DNA of 62,529 bases from Halieaceae bacterium UBA5085 (GTDB taxonomy: Bacteria; Pseudomonadota; Gammaproteobacteria; Pseudomonadales; Halieaceae): positions 1 through 62,529 of the forward strand of contig DIAF01000022.1 in NCBI GenBank assembly GCA_002414665.1, given 5' to 3'. Every line of letters begins with the position of its first letter. The first letter of the stretch is position 1. The notes beneath the pieces are model-generated. The model was given only the letters and a program-made list of their open reading frames with translations, had not been told where the DNA came from and did no database searches. The position numbers were made by a program, and so were the translations under genes. Positions 33,977 through 43,026 of this stretch are shown one piece after another.

Positions 33977-34954
33977 ATGAAAGCGATTGTCTGCAAGGAG
34001 CACGGACTGCCTGACAAACTGTCCCTGGAAACCTCGTGGCCCGACCCCGAAATGGGCGACGACGATGTGCTGATTGATGTAAAGGCCGCGGGGCTCAACT
34101 TTCCCGACGTGCTGATCATTCAGAACAAGTACCAGACCAAGCCCGCTCTGCCCTTCATTCCCGGCGGCGAGTGCTCGGGCGTGGTAGCGGCCGTGGGCTG
34201 CAACGTCAAGCGCCTGAAGCCCGGCGACAAAGTGATCTCCATGGGGGCACACGGTGCGTTCTGCTCGCGCATTGCAGCGAACCAGCACAGCGTGTTTCCC
34301 ATGCCGGAGGGCCTGAGCTTTGAGCAGGCAGCCGGTATTGCGATCACCTATTTCACCTCCTACCACGCGCTCAAGCAGCGCGCCAACCTGCAGCCGGGCG
34401 AAACCCTGCTGGTACTGGGTGCGGCGGGTGGAGTCGGCACCACGGCGGTTGAACTGGGCAAGTTGATGGGTGCGCGGGTGATTGCGGCTGCGAGCACCGA
34501 CGAGAAGCTGGCCCTGTGCAAGCAACTCGGTGCCGATGAACTGATCAACTACAGCAACGTATCGCTTAAGGAGACGCTGAAGGAGCTGACCGGCGACAAG
34601 GGTGTGGATGTCGTGTACGATCCGGTAGGCGGTGACTACTCGGAACCCGCCCTGCGCAGTATGGCCTGGAAGGGGCGCTACCTGGTGATTGGTTTCGCCA
34701 GTGGGCCCATTCCAAGCATCCCGCTCAACCTGACGTTGCTCAAGGGCTGTTCGATCGTGGGTGTATTCTGGGGCCGCTTCATGGGCGAGGAGCCCGAGGT
34801 GAATCTGCAGAACATTCACGAGCTCTGGGCACTGTTTGCCGAGGGTAAACTCAAGCCGGTGGTGACCGATCTGTTTGCCCTGGAGGACTATGAGGCCGCC
34901 TACGCCTGCATGATGGAGCGACGGGCGCGCGGCAAGGTGATTCTCACGCTATAG
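33977..34954 (+). CDS. NADPH:quinone oxidoreductase-like MDR protein
   Basis: This 325-residue medium-chain reductase lacks the zinc-ligand pattern of alcohol dehydrogenases and follows the quinone oxidoreductase layout: AAGLNFPDVLI, PFIPGGECSGVV, the coenzyme loop GAAGGVGTTAVELGK and VVYDPVGG. It reduces quinones or activated double bonds, possibly an enoyl-CoA. The ATG at 33977 begins one base after the thiolase stop, so the two are coupled. An iron alcohol dehydrogenase gene follows after 9 bases. Confidence 0.9.
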   Translation: MKAIVCKEHGLPDKLSLETSWPDPEMGDDDVLIDVKAAGLNFPDVLIIQNKYQTKPALPFIPGGECSGVVAAVGCNVKRLKPGDKVISMGAHGAFCSRIAANQHSVFPMPEGLSFEQAAGIAITYFTSYHALKQRANLQPGETLLVLGAAGGVGTTAVELGKLMGARVIAAASTDEKLALCKQLGADELINYSNVSLKETLKELTGDKGVDVVYDPVGGDYSEPALRSMAWKGRYLVIGFASGPIPSIPLNLTLLKGCSIVGVFWGRFMGEEPEVNLQNIHELWALFAEGKLKPVVTDLFALEDYEAAYACMMERRARGKVILTL

Positions 34955-34963
34955 GAGTACAAG

Positions 34964-36127
34964 ATGCAGCCCTTCGTCTTTAACACCGTGCCGCAGCTGG
35001 TGTGCCAGCCTGGCAGCGCACTGGTGCTCGCTGAGCGTTGCCGGAGCCTTGGTATCCGCCGGCCGTTGCTGGTGACCGACCCCGGCTTGCTGGCAATCGG
35101 CCTGGTGCAGCCCGTGCAGGCTGCGCTGGAAGCGGCTGGCGTGCGGGTTACGCTCTATGACCAGGTGCGTGAGGACCCGCCGGAGGCCACCGTTGAGGCG
35201 GCGGCTGCTCGGGGTCGCAGCGCTGATGTCGATGGCGTGATCGCGGTAGGCGGGGGCAGCTCCATGGACGTCGCCAAGGTGGTGGCGGTGCTGCTCGCAG
35301 GTTCGCAGCCGCTGCACGCCTTGTACGGTGTCGACCAGGTCAGCGGTGGGCGTCTGCCCCTGATCCTGGTGCCGACGACGGCAGGCACCGGCTCCGAGGT
35401 GACTCCCGTTGCGGTCATCACCACCGGTGAGACGACCAAGGCGGGTGTGTCCTCGCCTGTTCTCTTGCCGGATATTGCGCTGCTCGACGCCGACCTGACG
35501 CTGGGCCTGCCGCCGCGGGTAACGGCCATGACCGGCGTCGATGCCATGGTGCACGCAATCGAAGCCTACACCTCGAAACACAAGAAAAACCCGCTGTCAG
35601 ACATCCTGGCGCGCGAGGCGCTGCGGCTGCTGGCGGACAACATCCGCACGGCCGTTAGCGAAGGTGGCAACCGGGATGCCCGTGCCGCCATGCTGCTGGG
35701 CGCCTGCCTTGCGGGACAGGCATTTGCCAACGCCCCGGTCGCTGCGGTGCATGCCCTGGCCTATCCGCTTGGCGGTCACTACCACATCCCCCACGGTCTC
35801 AGTAACTCGCTGGTATTACCCTCGGTGCTGTCCTACAACATGCCGGCAGCCGAGACGCTGTATGCTGAACTTGCCGAGATCATCGTGCCGGCCGCCACGG
35901 GCAGCGTCGGCGCCCGCGCCGCGGCGCTGGTGCAGGCCCTGCAGCAACTGATTGCCGATGTGGGCCTGCCTGCCACGCTGGCGGAGGCCGGTGTGCCGGT
36001 GACAGACCTGCCGATGCTGGCGACTGATGCCATGCAGCAGCAGCGCTTGCTGGTGAACAATCCCCGTGAGGTGAGTGAAGCCGATGCGCTGGCGATCTAT
36101 CGGGCTGCCTATGGAGAGTGCGCATGA
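34964..36127 (+). CDS. Iron-containing alcohol dehydrogenase
   Basis: This is a 387-residue type III alcohol dehydrogenase. GGGSSMDVAKVVA binds NAD(P), PTTAGTGSEVT is the family signature, and the metal ligands lie in MTGVDAMVHAIEAY and HALAYPLGGHYHIPHG. It interconverts an alcohol and an aldehyde. In this setting it may oxidise a substrate alcohol before activation by the ligase. TAGGAG lies seven bases before the ATG. It overlaps the thioesterase gene by ATGA. Confidence 0.92.
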   Translation: MQPFVFNTVPQLVCQPGSALVLAERCRSLGIRRPLLVTDPGLLAIGLVQPVQAALEAAGVRVTLYDQVREDPPEATVEAAAARGRSADVDGVIAVGGGSSMDVAKVVAVLLAGSQPLHALYGVDQVSGGRLPLILVPTTAGTGSEVTPVAVITTGETTKAGVSSPVLLPDIALLDADLTLGLPPRVTAMTGVDAMVHAIEAYTSKHKKNPLSDILAREALRLLADNIRTAVSEGGNRDARAAMLLGACLAGQAFANAPVAAVHALAYPLGGHYHIPHGLSNSLVLPSVLSYNMPAAETLYAELAEIIVPAATGSVGARAAALVQALQQLIADVGLPATLAEAGVPVTDLPMLATDAMQQQRLLVNNPREVSEADALAIYRAAYGECA

Positions 36128-36555
36128 GCAAACGTCCCGGGCGTGATGCCTACGCTGTCTTCTACCCGATCAGCACCCGTTGGTCCGACAACGACACCTA
36201 CGGCCACATCAACAATGTGGTCTATTACTCCTACTTCGACTCGGTAGCCAACCGGTATCTGATTGAGGAGGGCGGGCTGGATATCAACGATGGCAGGGTG
36301 GTCGGCTACGTGGTGCAGTCCGGCTGTGATTACCACGCTCCGGCCAGTTACCCGGAGGCGATTGAAGGCGGGTTGCGGGTGGACCGGTTGGGCAACAGTT
36401 CAGTGCAATACGGTATTGCCATATTTCGCGAGGGTGAGCAGGAGGCGCTGGCCCACGGGCATTTCGTGCATGTCTTTGTGGATCGGGCCAGCAACCGGTC
36501 GGTGCCGATACCGGAAGGCCTGCGGTCGGCGTTGGCAAAGCTAACAGTCAGCTGA
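36124..36555 (+). CDS. Hot-dog acyl-CoA thioesterase (4HBT type)
   Basis: This is a 143-residue hot-dog thioesterase. The motif RWSDNDTYGHINNVVYYSYF carries the candidate catalytic aspartate (D24 by analogy with YbgC). It hydrolyses acyl-CoA, possibly releasing dead-end CoA esters. I chose the ATG at 36124 because it overlaps the alcohol dehydrogenase stop as ATGA; a GTG at 36118 is in frame. It is the last gene of the catabolic cluster and runs into the TetR gene from the other strand, with ends overlapping by 15 bases. Confidence 0.9.
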   Translation: MSKRPGRDAYAVFYPISTRWSDNDTYGHINNVVYYSYFDSVANRYLIEEGGLDINDGRVVGYVVQSGCDYHAPASYPEAIEGGLRVDRLGNSSVQYGIAIFREGEQEALAHGHFVHVFVDRASNRSVPIPEGLRSALAKLTVS

Positions 36556-37200
36556 CGACTGCAACAGGTAGCGCAATACAAGGCTTAGCACTTCCCGGTG
36601 AAAGGCGGGATCTTCCAATGCCTCGGGTCGTTCGGCGAGGGCGGATTGCAGGCAGGCGTCGAGGCTGCGGCGAGCGATAAATGCCATGGTCTCAATATCA
36701 CCTTTGCGCAACTGTGCCCGGTGCCGGCGCAGAAATCCCGGGAACCACTGCTCCCAGGACGGATTGGATAGTGACTGTGTCAACTCGTTGACCCGCGAGC
36801 GGATGTCCAGGCTCTGCTGGTACTGCAGGTAGAAATCCGGGTACATGCGGTAGAGCTGCAGCAGCAGTGCCGCTTCCAGATCGATGATGGCCGCAAGCGT
36901 TGCCTCCAGACTCTGGTCAGTGAGCGCGTGAATACGCGCGAACTCGACTTCGATGTGCGCCAGCAGTTCCACCATCCGCTCTTCGTAGACCTCCGCCAGC
37001 ACCGCCTCCTTGTTCGGAAAATACTGGTACAGGGAGGCAATGTTCCCCCCCGCCACGTCGGCGATGCGCGCGGTGGTCAGCCGGTCGGGGCCCTCTTCCT
37101 CAAGGATCTTCAGGCAGGCTTCGCGGATGGCCTCGACCAGCGCGCGGGAGCGCTGCTGGCGCGGGCGTTTGCGCGGTGCGGGCAGCTCGTTACCGGGCAA
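36541..37200 (-). CDS. TetR family transcriptional regulator
   Basis: This regulator of about 219 residues has an Arg-rich N terminus and a TetR helix-turn-helix (about 41-62: LTTARIADVAGG, then ASLYQYFPNKEAVL). The C-terminal ligand domain ends in LRYLLQSSADC. I start it at TTG (37200), seven bases after GGGAG; the open frame goes up to 37278 without an ATG. It probably represses nearby genes when no ligand (perhaps an acyl-CoA) is bound. A palindrome between it and the sulfotransferase gene shares its core with one at the head of the catabolic operon, so both are candidate targets. Confidence 0.88.
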   Translation of the reverse strand: MPGNELPAPRKRPRQQRSRALVEAIREACLKILEEEGPDRLTTARIADVAGGNIASLYQYFPNKEAVLAEVYEERMVELLAHIEVEFARIHALTDQSLEATLAAIIDLEAALLLQLYRMYPDFYLQYQQSLDIRSRVNELTQSLSNPSWEQWFPGFLRRHRAQLRKGDIETMAFIARRSLDACLQSALAERPEALEDPAFHREVLSLVLRYLLQSSADC

Positions 37201-37314
37201 AGCGCTGCTCCCGGGGTGAAAAATGTAAGGGTCTGCGCATGTGCGTCCTGTATGGCTGTAAAAATACTTTAAAAACAATAATTTGCATTCGGTTATCAGC
37301 GCTGGAAACCGCAG

Positions 37315-37352
37315 TTGCCAGCGGCCCCCAAGCGGCTAGAGTACTGTATTCC
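37315..37352 (+). promoter_or_regulatory. Promoter with imperfect palindrome between tetR and sulfotransferase genes
   Basis: TTGCCA (37315-37320), a 16-base spacer and TAGAGT (37337-37342) form a plausible promoter for the sulfotransferase gene. The element AGAGTAC-T-GTATTCC (37338-37352) covers the -10 and pairs at five of seven positions. Its core TACTGTAT is identical to the core of the perfect palindrome at 25488-25502. It is a candidate site for the neighbouring TetR protein. Confidence 0.45.
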
Positions 37353-37373
37353 TGACTCTGGGCAAGGCTCATC

Positions 37374-38528
37374 ATGTATTTCGACGTCGATTATTACCTG
37401 CGCCTGCTGCGTCACGTCTGGGGCCTGAAACAATGGCCTGGACGCCATCGCCTGCTGCTGCGCCTGCTGCTGGTCACGCCGCTCGCCACGCTGTTCAATA
37501 CCTTGTGTTTTCTACTCGATTACATCTTCTTCCCCCGGCTGTGGACCCAGCGCGTCGTCGCGCCGGTGTTCATTGTGGGGCATGCGCGCAGTGGCACAAC
37601 GCTCATGCATCGCCTGCTGTCGGCGGATGGCGAGCGCTTCAGCTATTTCCTCTACTGGGAAACACTGTTCCCGTCGCTGTTGCAGAAGCGGGTCATTCGC
37701 TGGCTGGGTACCGTGGACAGTAGTCTGTTGGGCGGCGCCCTGCACCGGCGAATCAAGGCCTGGGACGACAAGACCTTCGGGCCTTTCCGCCATATCCACA
37801 ATATGAGCCTGTGGACTTCGGAGGAGGATCAGTTCGCCATGCGTGCCGCCTTTGTCACCCAGCAATGGGCGACGGACCTGCCGGTGATGGATGTGCTGGA
37901 TTTGTTCCACCTCGATCAGATGCCTGCCAAGCGTCGGCGCTGGCTGCACCATTACCGGGAGCTGCTAAAGCGCCAGCTGCTGCTCAATGGCGGCGACCGT
38001 ATCCACCTCAGCAAGAACCCGGTGATGAGTGGCTGGGTGGGTTCGCTGATCGAATATTTCCCGGATGCGCGTATCGTGGTCATGGTGCGGGACCCTGCCG
38101 AGTGCGTGCCCAGCCTGCTCAAGCTGGTGGAGATTTCCTGGAAGAGCAAGGGCTGGCGCAAGGAGGACTACGCGAGTTCTCTTCAGCTTTTGCTGGAGAC
38201 CTCTTTCGAGAGTTTCCACAATCCTGCCCGGCAGTTGGCGGCACACCCGGACACGCCCCGGGCCGTAGTGGATTACCGCGAGCTGACAGCACATCCGCGG
38301 GAGACGGTGCATGCTGCCTATCAGGCCCTGGGCATGACCGTGAGCCCGGAATTCGATGCTTTTCTGCAAGCCAATGCAGAACGCGAGAAGAGCCACCACT
38401 CCAAATTCGAATACAGCCTTGGCGATTACTCGCTGTCGCGGGAGCTGCTTGAGGAGCGCCTTGCCGACTTTTACACACGGTATGCATGGCCCACCAGTAC
38501 ACAGGAAAGCGTCTCTACCCCGTTATAA
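37374..38528 (+). CDS. PAPS-dependent sulfotransferase family protein
   Basis: This 384-residue protein has a hydrophobic N-terminal stretch (about 26-52) and the sulfotransferase 5'-phosphosulfate loop FIVGHARSGTTLMHRLL (about 67-82). The 3'-phosphate site is MVRDPAECVPSLL (R239) with HLSKNP before it. It probably transfers sulfate from PAPS to a hydroxyl of a lipid or carbohydrate; the acceptor is unknown. It leads a three-gene run with a DUF1214-like gene 12 bases downstream and then an SDR gene. It diverges from the tetR gene, whose product may control it. Confidence 0.88.
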   Translation: MYFDVDYYLRLLRHVWGLKQWPGRHRLLLRLLLVTPLATLFNTLCFLLDYIFFPRLWTQRVVAPVFIVGHARSGTTLMHRLLSADGERFSYFLYWETLFPSLLQKRVIRWLGTVDSSLLGGALHRRIKAWDDKTFGPFRHIHNMSLWTSEEDQFAMRAAFVTQQWATDLPVMDVLDLFHLDQMPAKRRRWLHHYRELLKRQLLLNGGDRIHLSKNPVMSGWVGSLIEYFPDARIVVMVRDPAECVPSLLKLVEISWKSKGWRKEDYASSLQLLLETSFESFHNPARQLAAHPDTPRAVVDYRELTAHPRETVHAAYQALGMTVSPEFDAFLQANAEREKSHHSKFEYSLGDYSLSRELLEERLADFYTRYAWPTSTQESVSTPL

Positions 38529-38540
38529 GAGGAACAGCAC

Positions 38541-39923
38541 ATGTCCGAGCAAGACAGCAACCAGGCCACCCGCGCAGCACTGCGCGAGGCCTTCGATGAC
38601 ATGATCCAGTGCTTCCAGGAGGCGCGCGATGCCATAGATGATCCGGCGCTGTATTCGCCGCCGCCCAGCGACCGCAATTTGGCTGAGGGCTACCGCTATG
38701 TGCTGGGTTTCATGCTCGCCGGCATTGAGCGCGCCTTGGGGGATCCGCTGTACCCGAGGTTTCGTCGCGCCATCCAGCCCATGAACCGGTCAACGATCGA
38801 TAACGCCGACGGGGTTTACCTTGGCGTGGAGATCGACGGCAATTACAGCTACCGGATTCGCGGCCGCGCAGCCGATACCCGGCACTGGCGCGGGGAGGCC
38901 GCCGCGCCGGGCAGGACGGCACCACAGTATGTGATTTTCGAGCTTGCCAGCGGCTACGCGGGCGATAGCGGTGACCTCTCGGAAATGACCCCGGGCACCC
39001 GCATCAACACCGGAACCCTGGACAGCGCGGCGCTGCAGGTGGCGGAGGACGGCAGTTTCGAAATTCTGATAGCGCCGGAGAAACCCGAGGGCTATGCGGG
39101 CAATTTCATTCTCAGCAAGCGCAGCAGCCGTGGTGTGGAACACGTTGGCCGGTTCCTCACCTGCCGCGAGTTGTTCCACGACTGGGAAAACCAGGACCTG
39201 TTGGACCTGGAAATCCTGCGCATCGGTTGTGAGCAGGAGCCGCGTCCGCCTATAGACCCCGCAGGCGCCATGCAGATGCTGCGCGAGGTGGGCCGTATCG
39301 CGCGCAACCAGGTGCATTTCTGGAATGCCTTCAACGCGATCACGCTGGAGACCTACGGCCAGATACCGGGTGGCCTGAGTGAACGCATGGGCCTGGACAA
39401 GCCGTTCATGCCGGTGAATGACATGAATCCGCCGAACGCGCTGGGGTTGGCGACGGGCGGTGGACAGAGCAGCAATATCTACGCCGGTGGAACCTATCTG
39501 CTGGATGACGACCAGGCGCTGATTATCGAAACCCGGACCCCGGTAGAGCCACACTTTCTCGGTTTCCACCTCGCCAATCTATGGGGCGAATCCCTCGATT
39601 TCGAGAGTTACCCCAGTAATATCAACGCGCACTTTGTCGAGGCTGATGCGGATGGTGCCCGACGCTGGGTGGTTTGCCACCGCGACCCGGGTGTGGCCAA
39701 CTGGGTCAGTACCACCGGTATCCCGCACGGCTATACGAGCATGCGCTGGACGTATCCGGAACCGCCGCCGGAGGATGAGTGGCCGCAGCTGAAGGTGACG
39801 CTGGTGGCGTTTGATGCCATTCGCGAGCACCTGCCGCATGCGCGCCGGGTTGGCCCCGAGGAGCGCGCCGCACAGCGTCTGCTGCGCCATCGGCATGTGC
39901 AGCGACGCTATCGACAGTATTGA
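38541..39923 (+). CDS. DUF1214-like protein, paralogue of the product at 4859-6103
   Basis: This 460-residue soluble protein has no recognised catalytic motif. It is related to the 414-residue product at 4859-6103. Shared features are DPLYP (68-72), NADGVY...YRIRGR (88-109), the AEDGSFEILI strand, the C-terminal WG pair and DPGVANW. It adds a longer N terminus and a middle insertion (about 150-230). The shared C-terminal region resembles DUF1214, judged by eye. AGAGGAAC precedes the ATG. It lies between a sulfotransferase and an SDR gene on the same strand and probably acts in the same pathway. Confidence 0.75.
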   Translation: MSEQDSNQATRAALREAFDDMIQCFQEARDAIDDPALYSPPPSDRNLAEGYRYVLGFMLAGIERALGDPLYPRFRRAIQPMNRSTIDNADGVYLGVEIDGNYSYRIRGRAADTRHWRGEAAAPGRTAPQYVIFELASGYAGDSGDLSEMTPGTRINTGTLDSAALQVAEDGSFEILIAPEKPEGYAGNFILSKRSSRGVEHVGRFLTCRELFHDWENQDLLDLEILRIGCEQEPRPPIDPAGAMQMLREVGRIARNQVHFWNAFNAITLETYGQIPGGLSERMGLDKPFMPVNDMNPPNALGLATGGGQSSNIYAGGTYLLDDDQALIIETRTPVEPHFLGFHLANLWGESLDFESYPSNINAHFVEADADGARRWVVCHRDPGVANWVSTTGIPHGYTSMRWTYPEPPPEDEWPQLKVTLVAFDAIREHLPHARRVGPEERAAQRLLRHRHVQRRYRQY

Positions 39924-39952
39924 TGATCAATAACAACATAAAGGAGCCTGTG

Positions 39953-40795
39953 ATGGGACAACTGGAAGGCAAGACGGCGCTGATTACCGGTGCCAGTCGC
40001 GGTATCGGACGAGCCATTGCAACCCGCTTTGCGGCGGAGGGCGCGGCGGTGGTCCTGGTGGCATCACGCCTGGGCGCACACGGCAATCTGCCTGGCACGC
40101 TGGAGGAGGCTGTGGCGGAGATCAACGCGGCGGGCGGACGCGCGGCGGCGGAGGTCTGCAGCCTGCTTGACGCAGAGGCCCGGGCAGATCTGGTGCAGCG
40201 TGCCGCCACACATTTCGGGCCGATCGATATTCTGGTGAACAATGCCGCCATGCAGCGCGCTGACATGCCCAGCCGTGTGAACACCGAGCAGCGTAACCAG
40301 ATGTTCGACCTGAACGTCAATGTGCCCGTGGAGCTGGCAGCCCAGGCCTTGCCAGGCATGCGCGAGCGCGGGCGGGGCTGGATCCTGAGCATCAGCAGTG
40401 CGACCGTGCAGCAGCCGGTGGTGCCCTACCGCCATACCCGCGAAAGCGCGCTGGTGATTGCTGCCTACGGGGCCAGCAAGGCGGCGCTGAACCGCTACAG
40501 TGAGGGCCTGGCGCACGAGCTCGCGCCGGAGAGCATCTACGTCAACACGCTGGCACCGGAGAGCATCGTGCTGACTCCAGGCGCCGAGTACGTACGCGAT
40601 ATCGCCCGTCAGTTCCCCGACTGGGCGGAGCCTGTGGAGATGATGGCGGAAGCGGCGCTTTCACTCTGTTCGGGCACGCATGTGGGGCACACGGCCTACA
40701 GTCGGCAGTGGGTGCTGGGGCAGGGCCTTGCGGTGCGCAGCCTGGATGGCAAGACCGTGCTGGGTGATGCGTTCCTGCCTGTTGATCTTGGCTAG
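39953..40795 (+). CDS. Short-chain dehydrogenase/reductase
   Basis: This 280-residue classical SDR has TGASRGIGRAIA at the cofactor site, VNNAAMQRAD, ISISSATVQQ and YGASKAALNRYSEGL with the catalytic Tyr-x-x-x-Lys. AAGGAG lies six bases before the ATG at 39953. It is the third gene of the sulfotransferase/DUF1214-like/SDR run. Its stop overlaps by four bases the stop of the MFS gene on the other strand. Confidence 0.9.
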   Translation: MGQLEGKTALITGASRGIGRAIATRFAAEGAAVVLVASRLGAHGNLPGTLEEAVAEINAAGGRAAAEVCSLLDAEARADLVQRAATHFGPIDILVNNAAMQRADMPSRVNTEQRNQMFDLNVNVPVELAAQALPGMRERGRGWILSISSATVQQPVVPYRHTRESALVIAAYGASKAALNRYSEGLAHELAPESIYVNTLAPESIVLTPGAEYVRDIARQFPDWAEPVEMMAEAALSLCSGTHVGHTAYSRQWVLGQGLAVRSLDGKTVLGDAFLPVDLG

Positions 40796-42000
40796 TTTGC
40801 CGCGCCCCCGCGCCGTTCCCGCAGCACCAGCAGCACCAGCACCACGAAGAACACGCTGGCGCTGAACAGCGGTGCCAGGGTGGGGTGTATCTGGTACAGG
40901 GCGCCGGCACAGACGGGCCCGGCAACGAAGCCGGTCGCGGGGCAGGCGGCGACCAGCCCGGCCACTGAACCCTGTTCCTCGGTGGACACCGCGAGTGACG
41001 CGCCTGCAGAAACCGAGGGCATGGTCAGGCCCAGGCCGGTGCCGAGGAAGCCCATGCCCAGCGCCAGCAGCGGAAAATGGTCGGCACTGGCCAGTATTGC
41101 TGCGCCACAGAGCATCGCCAGCAGGCCCAGTCGGATGAATTGCCCGGGCTCCAGTTTCACCCGTTGCATCACCGTAATCTGCACCAGGAAGGTGAACAGG
41201 GCCGACACCATCAATGCGGCGCCGGTCATCTGTGCGGTCTGGATGCCGTTCAGAGCCAGTTTGTCCTGCAGCGTGAAGCCCAGCGTCTGCTGGATCCCGG
41301 AAAAGCCCACGAATAGCCCTACGGCGGTGGCCAGCAGGTGGCGCACCCGCCGGTCGGTGAAGCGCAGCCGTTTGCGCAGGTGTCGCGGAACACGCTCGCG
41401 GCGCGGCGTTTTCGGTAATTGTCGCCACACCAGCAATGCCGCTGAAGCCGCCAGCGCCGCCGCGAAATACAGCGGTGCCAACAGGCCGAAGGTGGCCAGG
41501 GCGCCACTCACTGCCGGCCCGAGTATGGTGCCCATGCTGTTGGCGGTTCCCAGGCGCGCCATGGTCCGCGTGCGGTGTTCCGGCCCGCTGTTGTCCGCGG
41601 CATAGGCGGTGGTGGCGGGGGTGGTGGCAGACATTACGATTGACTGCCCGCAGCGCGCCAGCAGTGCCACAGCGTACAGCAGGGTGCCGCCGAGAATGCC
41701 CGCCAGTCCGATGGAGAACACGCTGGTAAAAACCAGCGTGCCGGCGGTATAACCGAGCAGGCCGGTGATGATGATGGGTTTACGGCCCACCCGGTCGCTC
41801 AGGCGGCCCCAGCGCGGGGAGGCGAGGGCGAAAACCAGCGCCGAAATGGCGATGATCGAGGTGATCTGCAATTCGGCGAGCCCCACTTCCCTGCCCAGGG
41901 GGGCCAGTATCGCAAACACCAGTGACTGCCCCATGCCCGTTGCCATCAGGGCCAGAATGAGCACGGTCAACTGCCCGCCAGAGAGCCTGCCCGTGGTCAC
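40792..42000 (-). CDS. MFS transporter
   Basis: This is a 402-residue major facilitator with twelve predicted hydrophobic segments and the loop 2-3 motif GRLSDRVGRKPIIITG. The central cytosolic loop (about 205-235, Arg-rich) divides the two halves. It resembles drug:proton antiporters of the TetA/MdtG type; the substrate is unknown. The start is GTG without a clear ribosome-binding site, 22 bases after the stop of an SDR gene on the same strand, so translation may be coupled to that gene. Confidence 0.88.
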   Translation of the reverse strand: MTTGRLSGGQLTVLILALMATGMGQSLVFAILAPLGREVGLAELQITSIIAISALVFALASPRWGRLSDRVGRKPIIITGLLGYTAGTLVFTSVFSIGLAGILGGTLLYAVALLARCGQSIVMSATTPATTAYAADNSGPEHRTRTMARLGTANSMGTILGPAVSGALATFGLLAPLYFAAALAASAALLVWRQLPKTPRRERVPRHLRKRLRFTDRRVRHLLATAVGLFVGFSGIQQTLGFTLQDKLALNGIQTAQMTGAALMVSALFTFLVQITVMQRVKLEPGQFIRLGLLAMLCGAAILASADHFPLLALGMGFLGTGLGLTMPSVSAGASLAVSTEEQGSVAGLVAACPATGFVAGPVCAGALYQIHPTLAPLFSASVFFVVLVLLVLRERRGGAAN

Positions 42001-42022
42001 GGCGCGTTTCGCCCGGATGCGC

Positions 42023-42844
42023 TCAAGTGCTGTCCTGTCCGATTTGGCCCAAGCCCGGCATAAAACGGGGATAGCTGACGGGAAACAGGCGTGTCAGCAG
42101 ATTGATAAATCTGGCGTCGTTGCCGATCAGCAGGCGCGGCTGCCGCTTTTCCACCGCGCGGATGATCTGCGCCGCGGCCGACTCCGCGGTGGTGCGCACA
42201 TGCTGCTGGAACATTGCGGCCTTTTCCTCCTCGGTGATGTCGGCACCGCCGCCGCGGCTGCGACGGGCAATGTTGGTGCCGACGCCGCCGGGGTGCACGC
42301 AGCACACATGCACGTTGCTGCCCTGCATTTCCAGGCGCAGGGCCTCCGTGTAGCCGCGGACGGCAAACTTGGAGGCGTTGTAGGCGGACTGCGTCGGCAC
42401 GCCAATCATGCCGAATATGGATGAAATGTTGACCAGGTGGGCCTGATGCGCGCGTTTGAGCAGGGGCAGGAAAGCCATGGTGCCGTGGACAACGCCCCAG
42501 AAGTTGATGCCCATCAGCCACTGCACGTTGGCGTAGTCACAGGCATCGACGCGGTCGCTGTAGGCAACGCCGGCATTGTTGATCACGATGTCCACCGCCG
42601 GCTGTCGACCGGCGATGGCGGCGGCCCAGGCGTCCATTGCCGGCTTGTCGGCAACGTCCACGCACTGTTGCTGTACGGGGACATCCGGTCGCTCCAGCCC
42701 GGCGACGGTGTCTGCCAGGCCCTCGGCGTCGACATCGCTTAGAAACAGGGCGCAGCCCTCGCGGTTGAATTGCCGGGCCAGGGCGCGCCCGATACCGGAG
42801 CCGGCGCCGGTGATCACGGCGGTTTTTCCGTTGCTGTAGGTCAT
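42023..42844 (-). CDS. Short-chain dehydrogenase/reductase
   Basis: This 273-residue classical SDR has TGAGSGIGRALARQF, the acidic SDVDA after strand 2 (which favours NAD), INNAGVAYSD, ISSIFGMIG and YNASKFAVRGY. It resembles acetoin-dehydrogenase-like or retinol-dehydrogenase-like SDRs common in Halieaceae-type genomes. The ATG at 42844 starts right before the cofactor strand. It and the MFS gene downstream probably form a two-gene unit. Confidence 0.88.
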   Translation of the reverse strand: MTYSNGKTAVITGAGSGIGRALARQFNREGCALFLSDVDAEGLADTVAGLERPDVPVQQQCVDVADKPAMDAWAAAIAGRQPAVDIVINNAGVAYSDRVDACDYANVQWLMGINFWGVVHGTMAFLPLLKRAHQAHLVNISSIFGMIGVPTQSAYNASKFAVRGYTEALRLEMQGSNVHVCCVHPGGVGTNIARRSRGGGADITEEEKAAMFQQHVRTTAESAAAQIIRAVEKRQPRLLIGNDARFINLLTRLFPVSYPRFMPGLGQIGQDST

Positions 42845-43026
42845 GTCGGGAACGGTCCTGTTGTCCAGTGTGAGCGCCACATCATAGAAAACCCGGGGTG
42901 CAGCGCAACTGTTTTTTCCCGCCAGGCAGGGCCGCGGGTGCGATGTTGCGTCGCCGGGGTCGCCATCTGCGTTACACTGTGCGCCCCCCGTGCAGCGGAA
43001 GACACCAGGACTCCCCGACGACCTTT

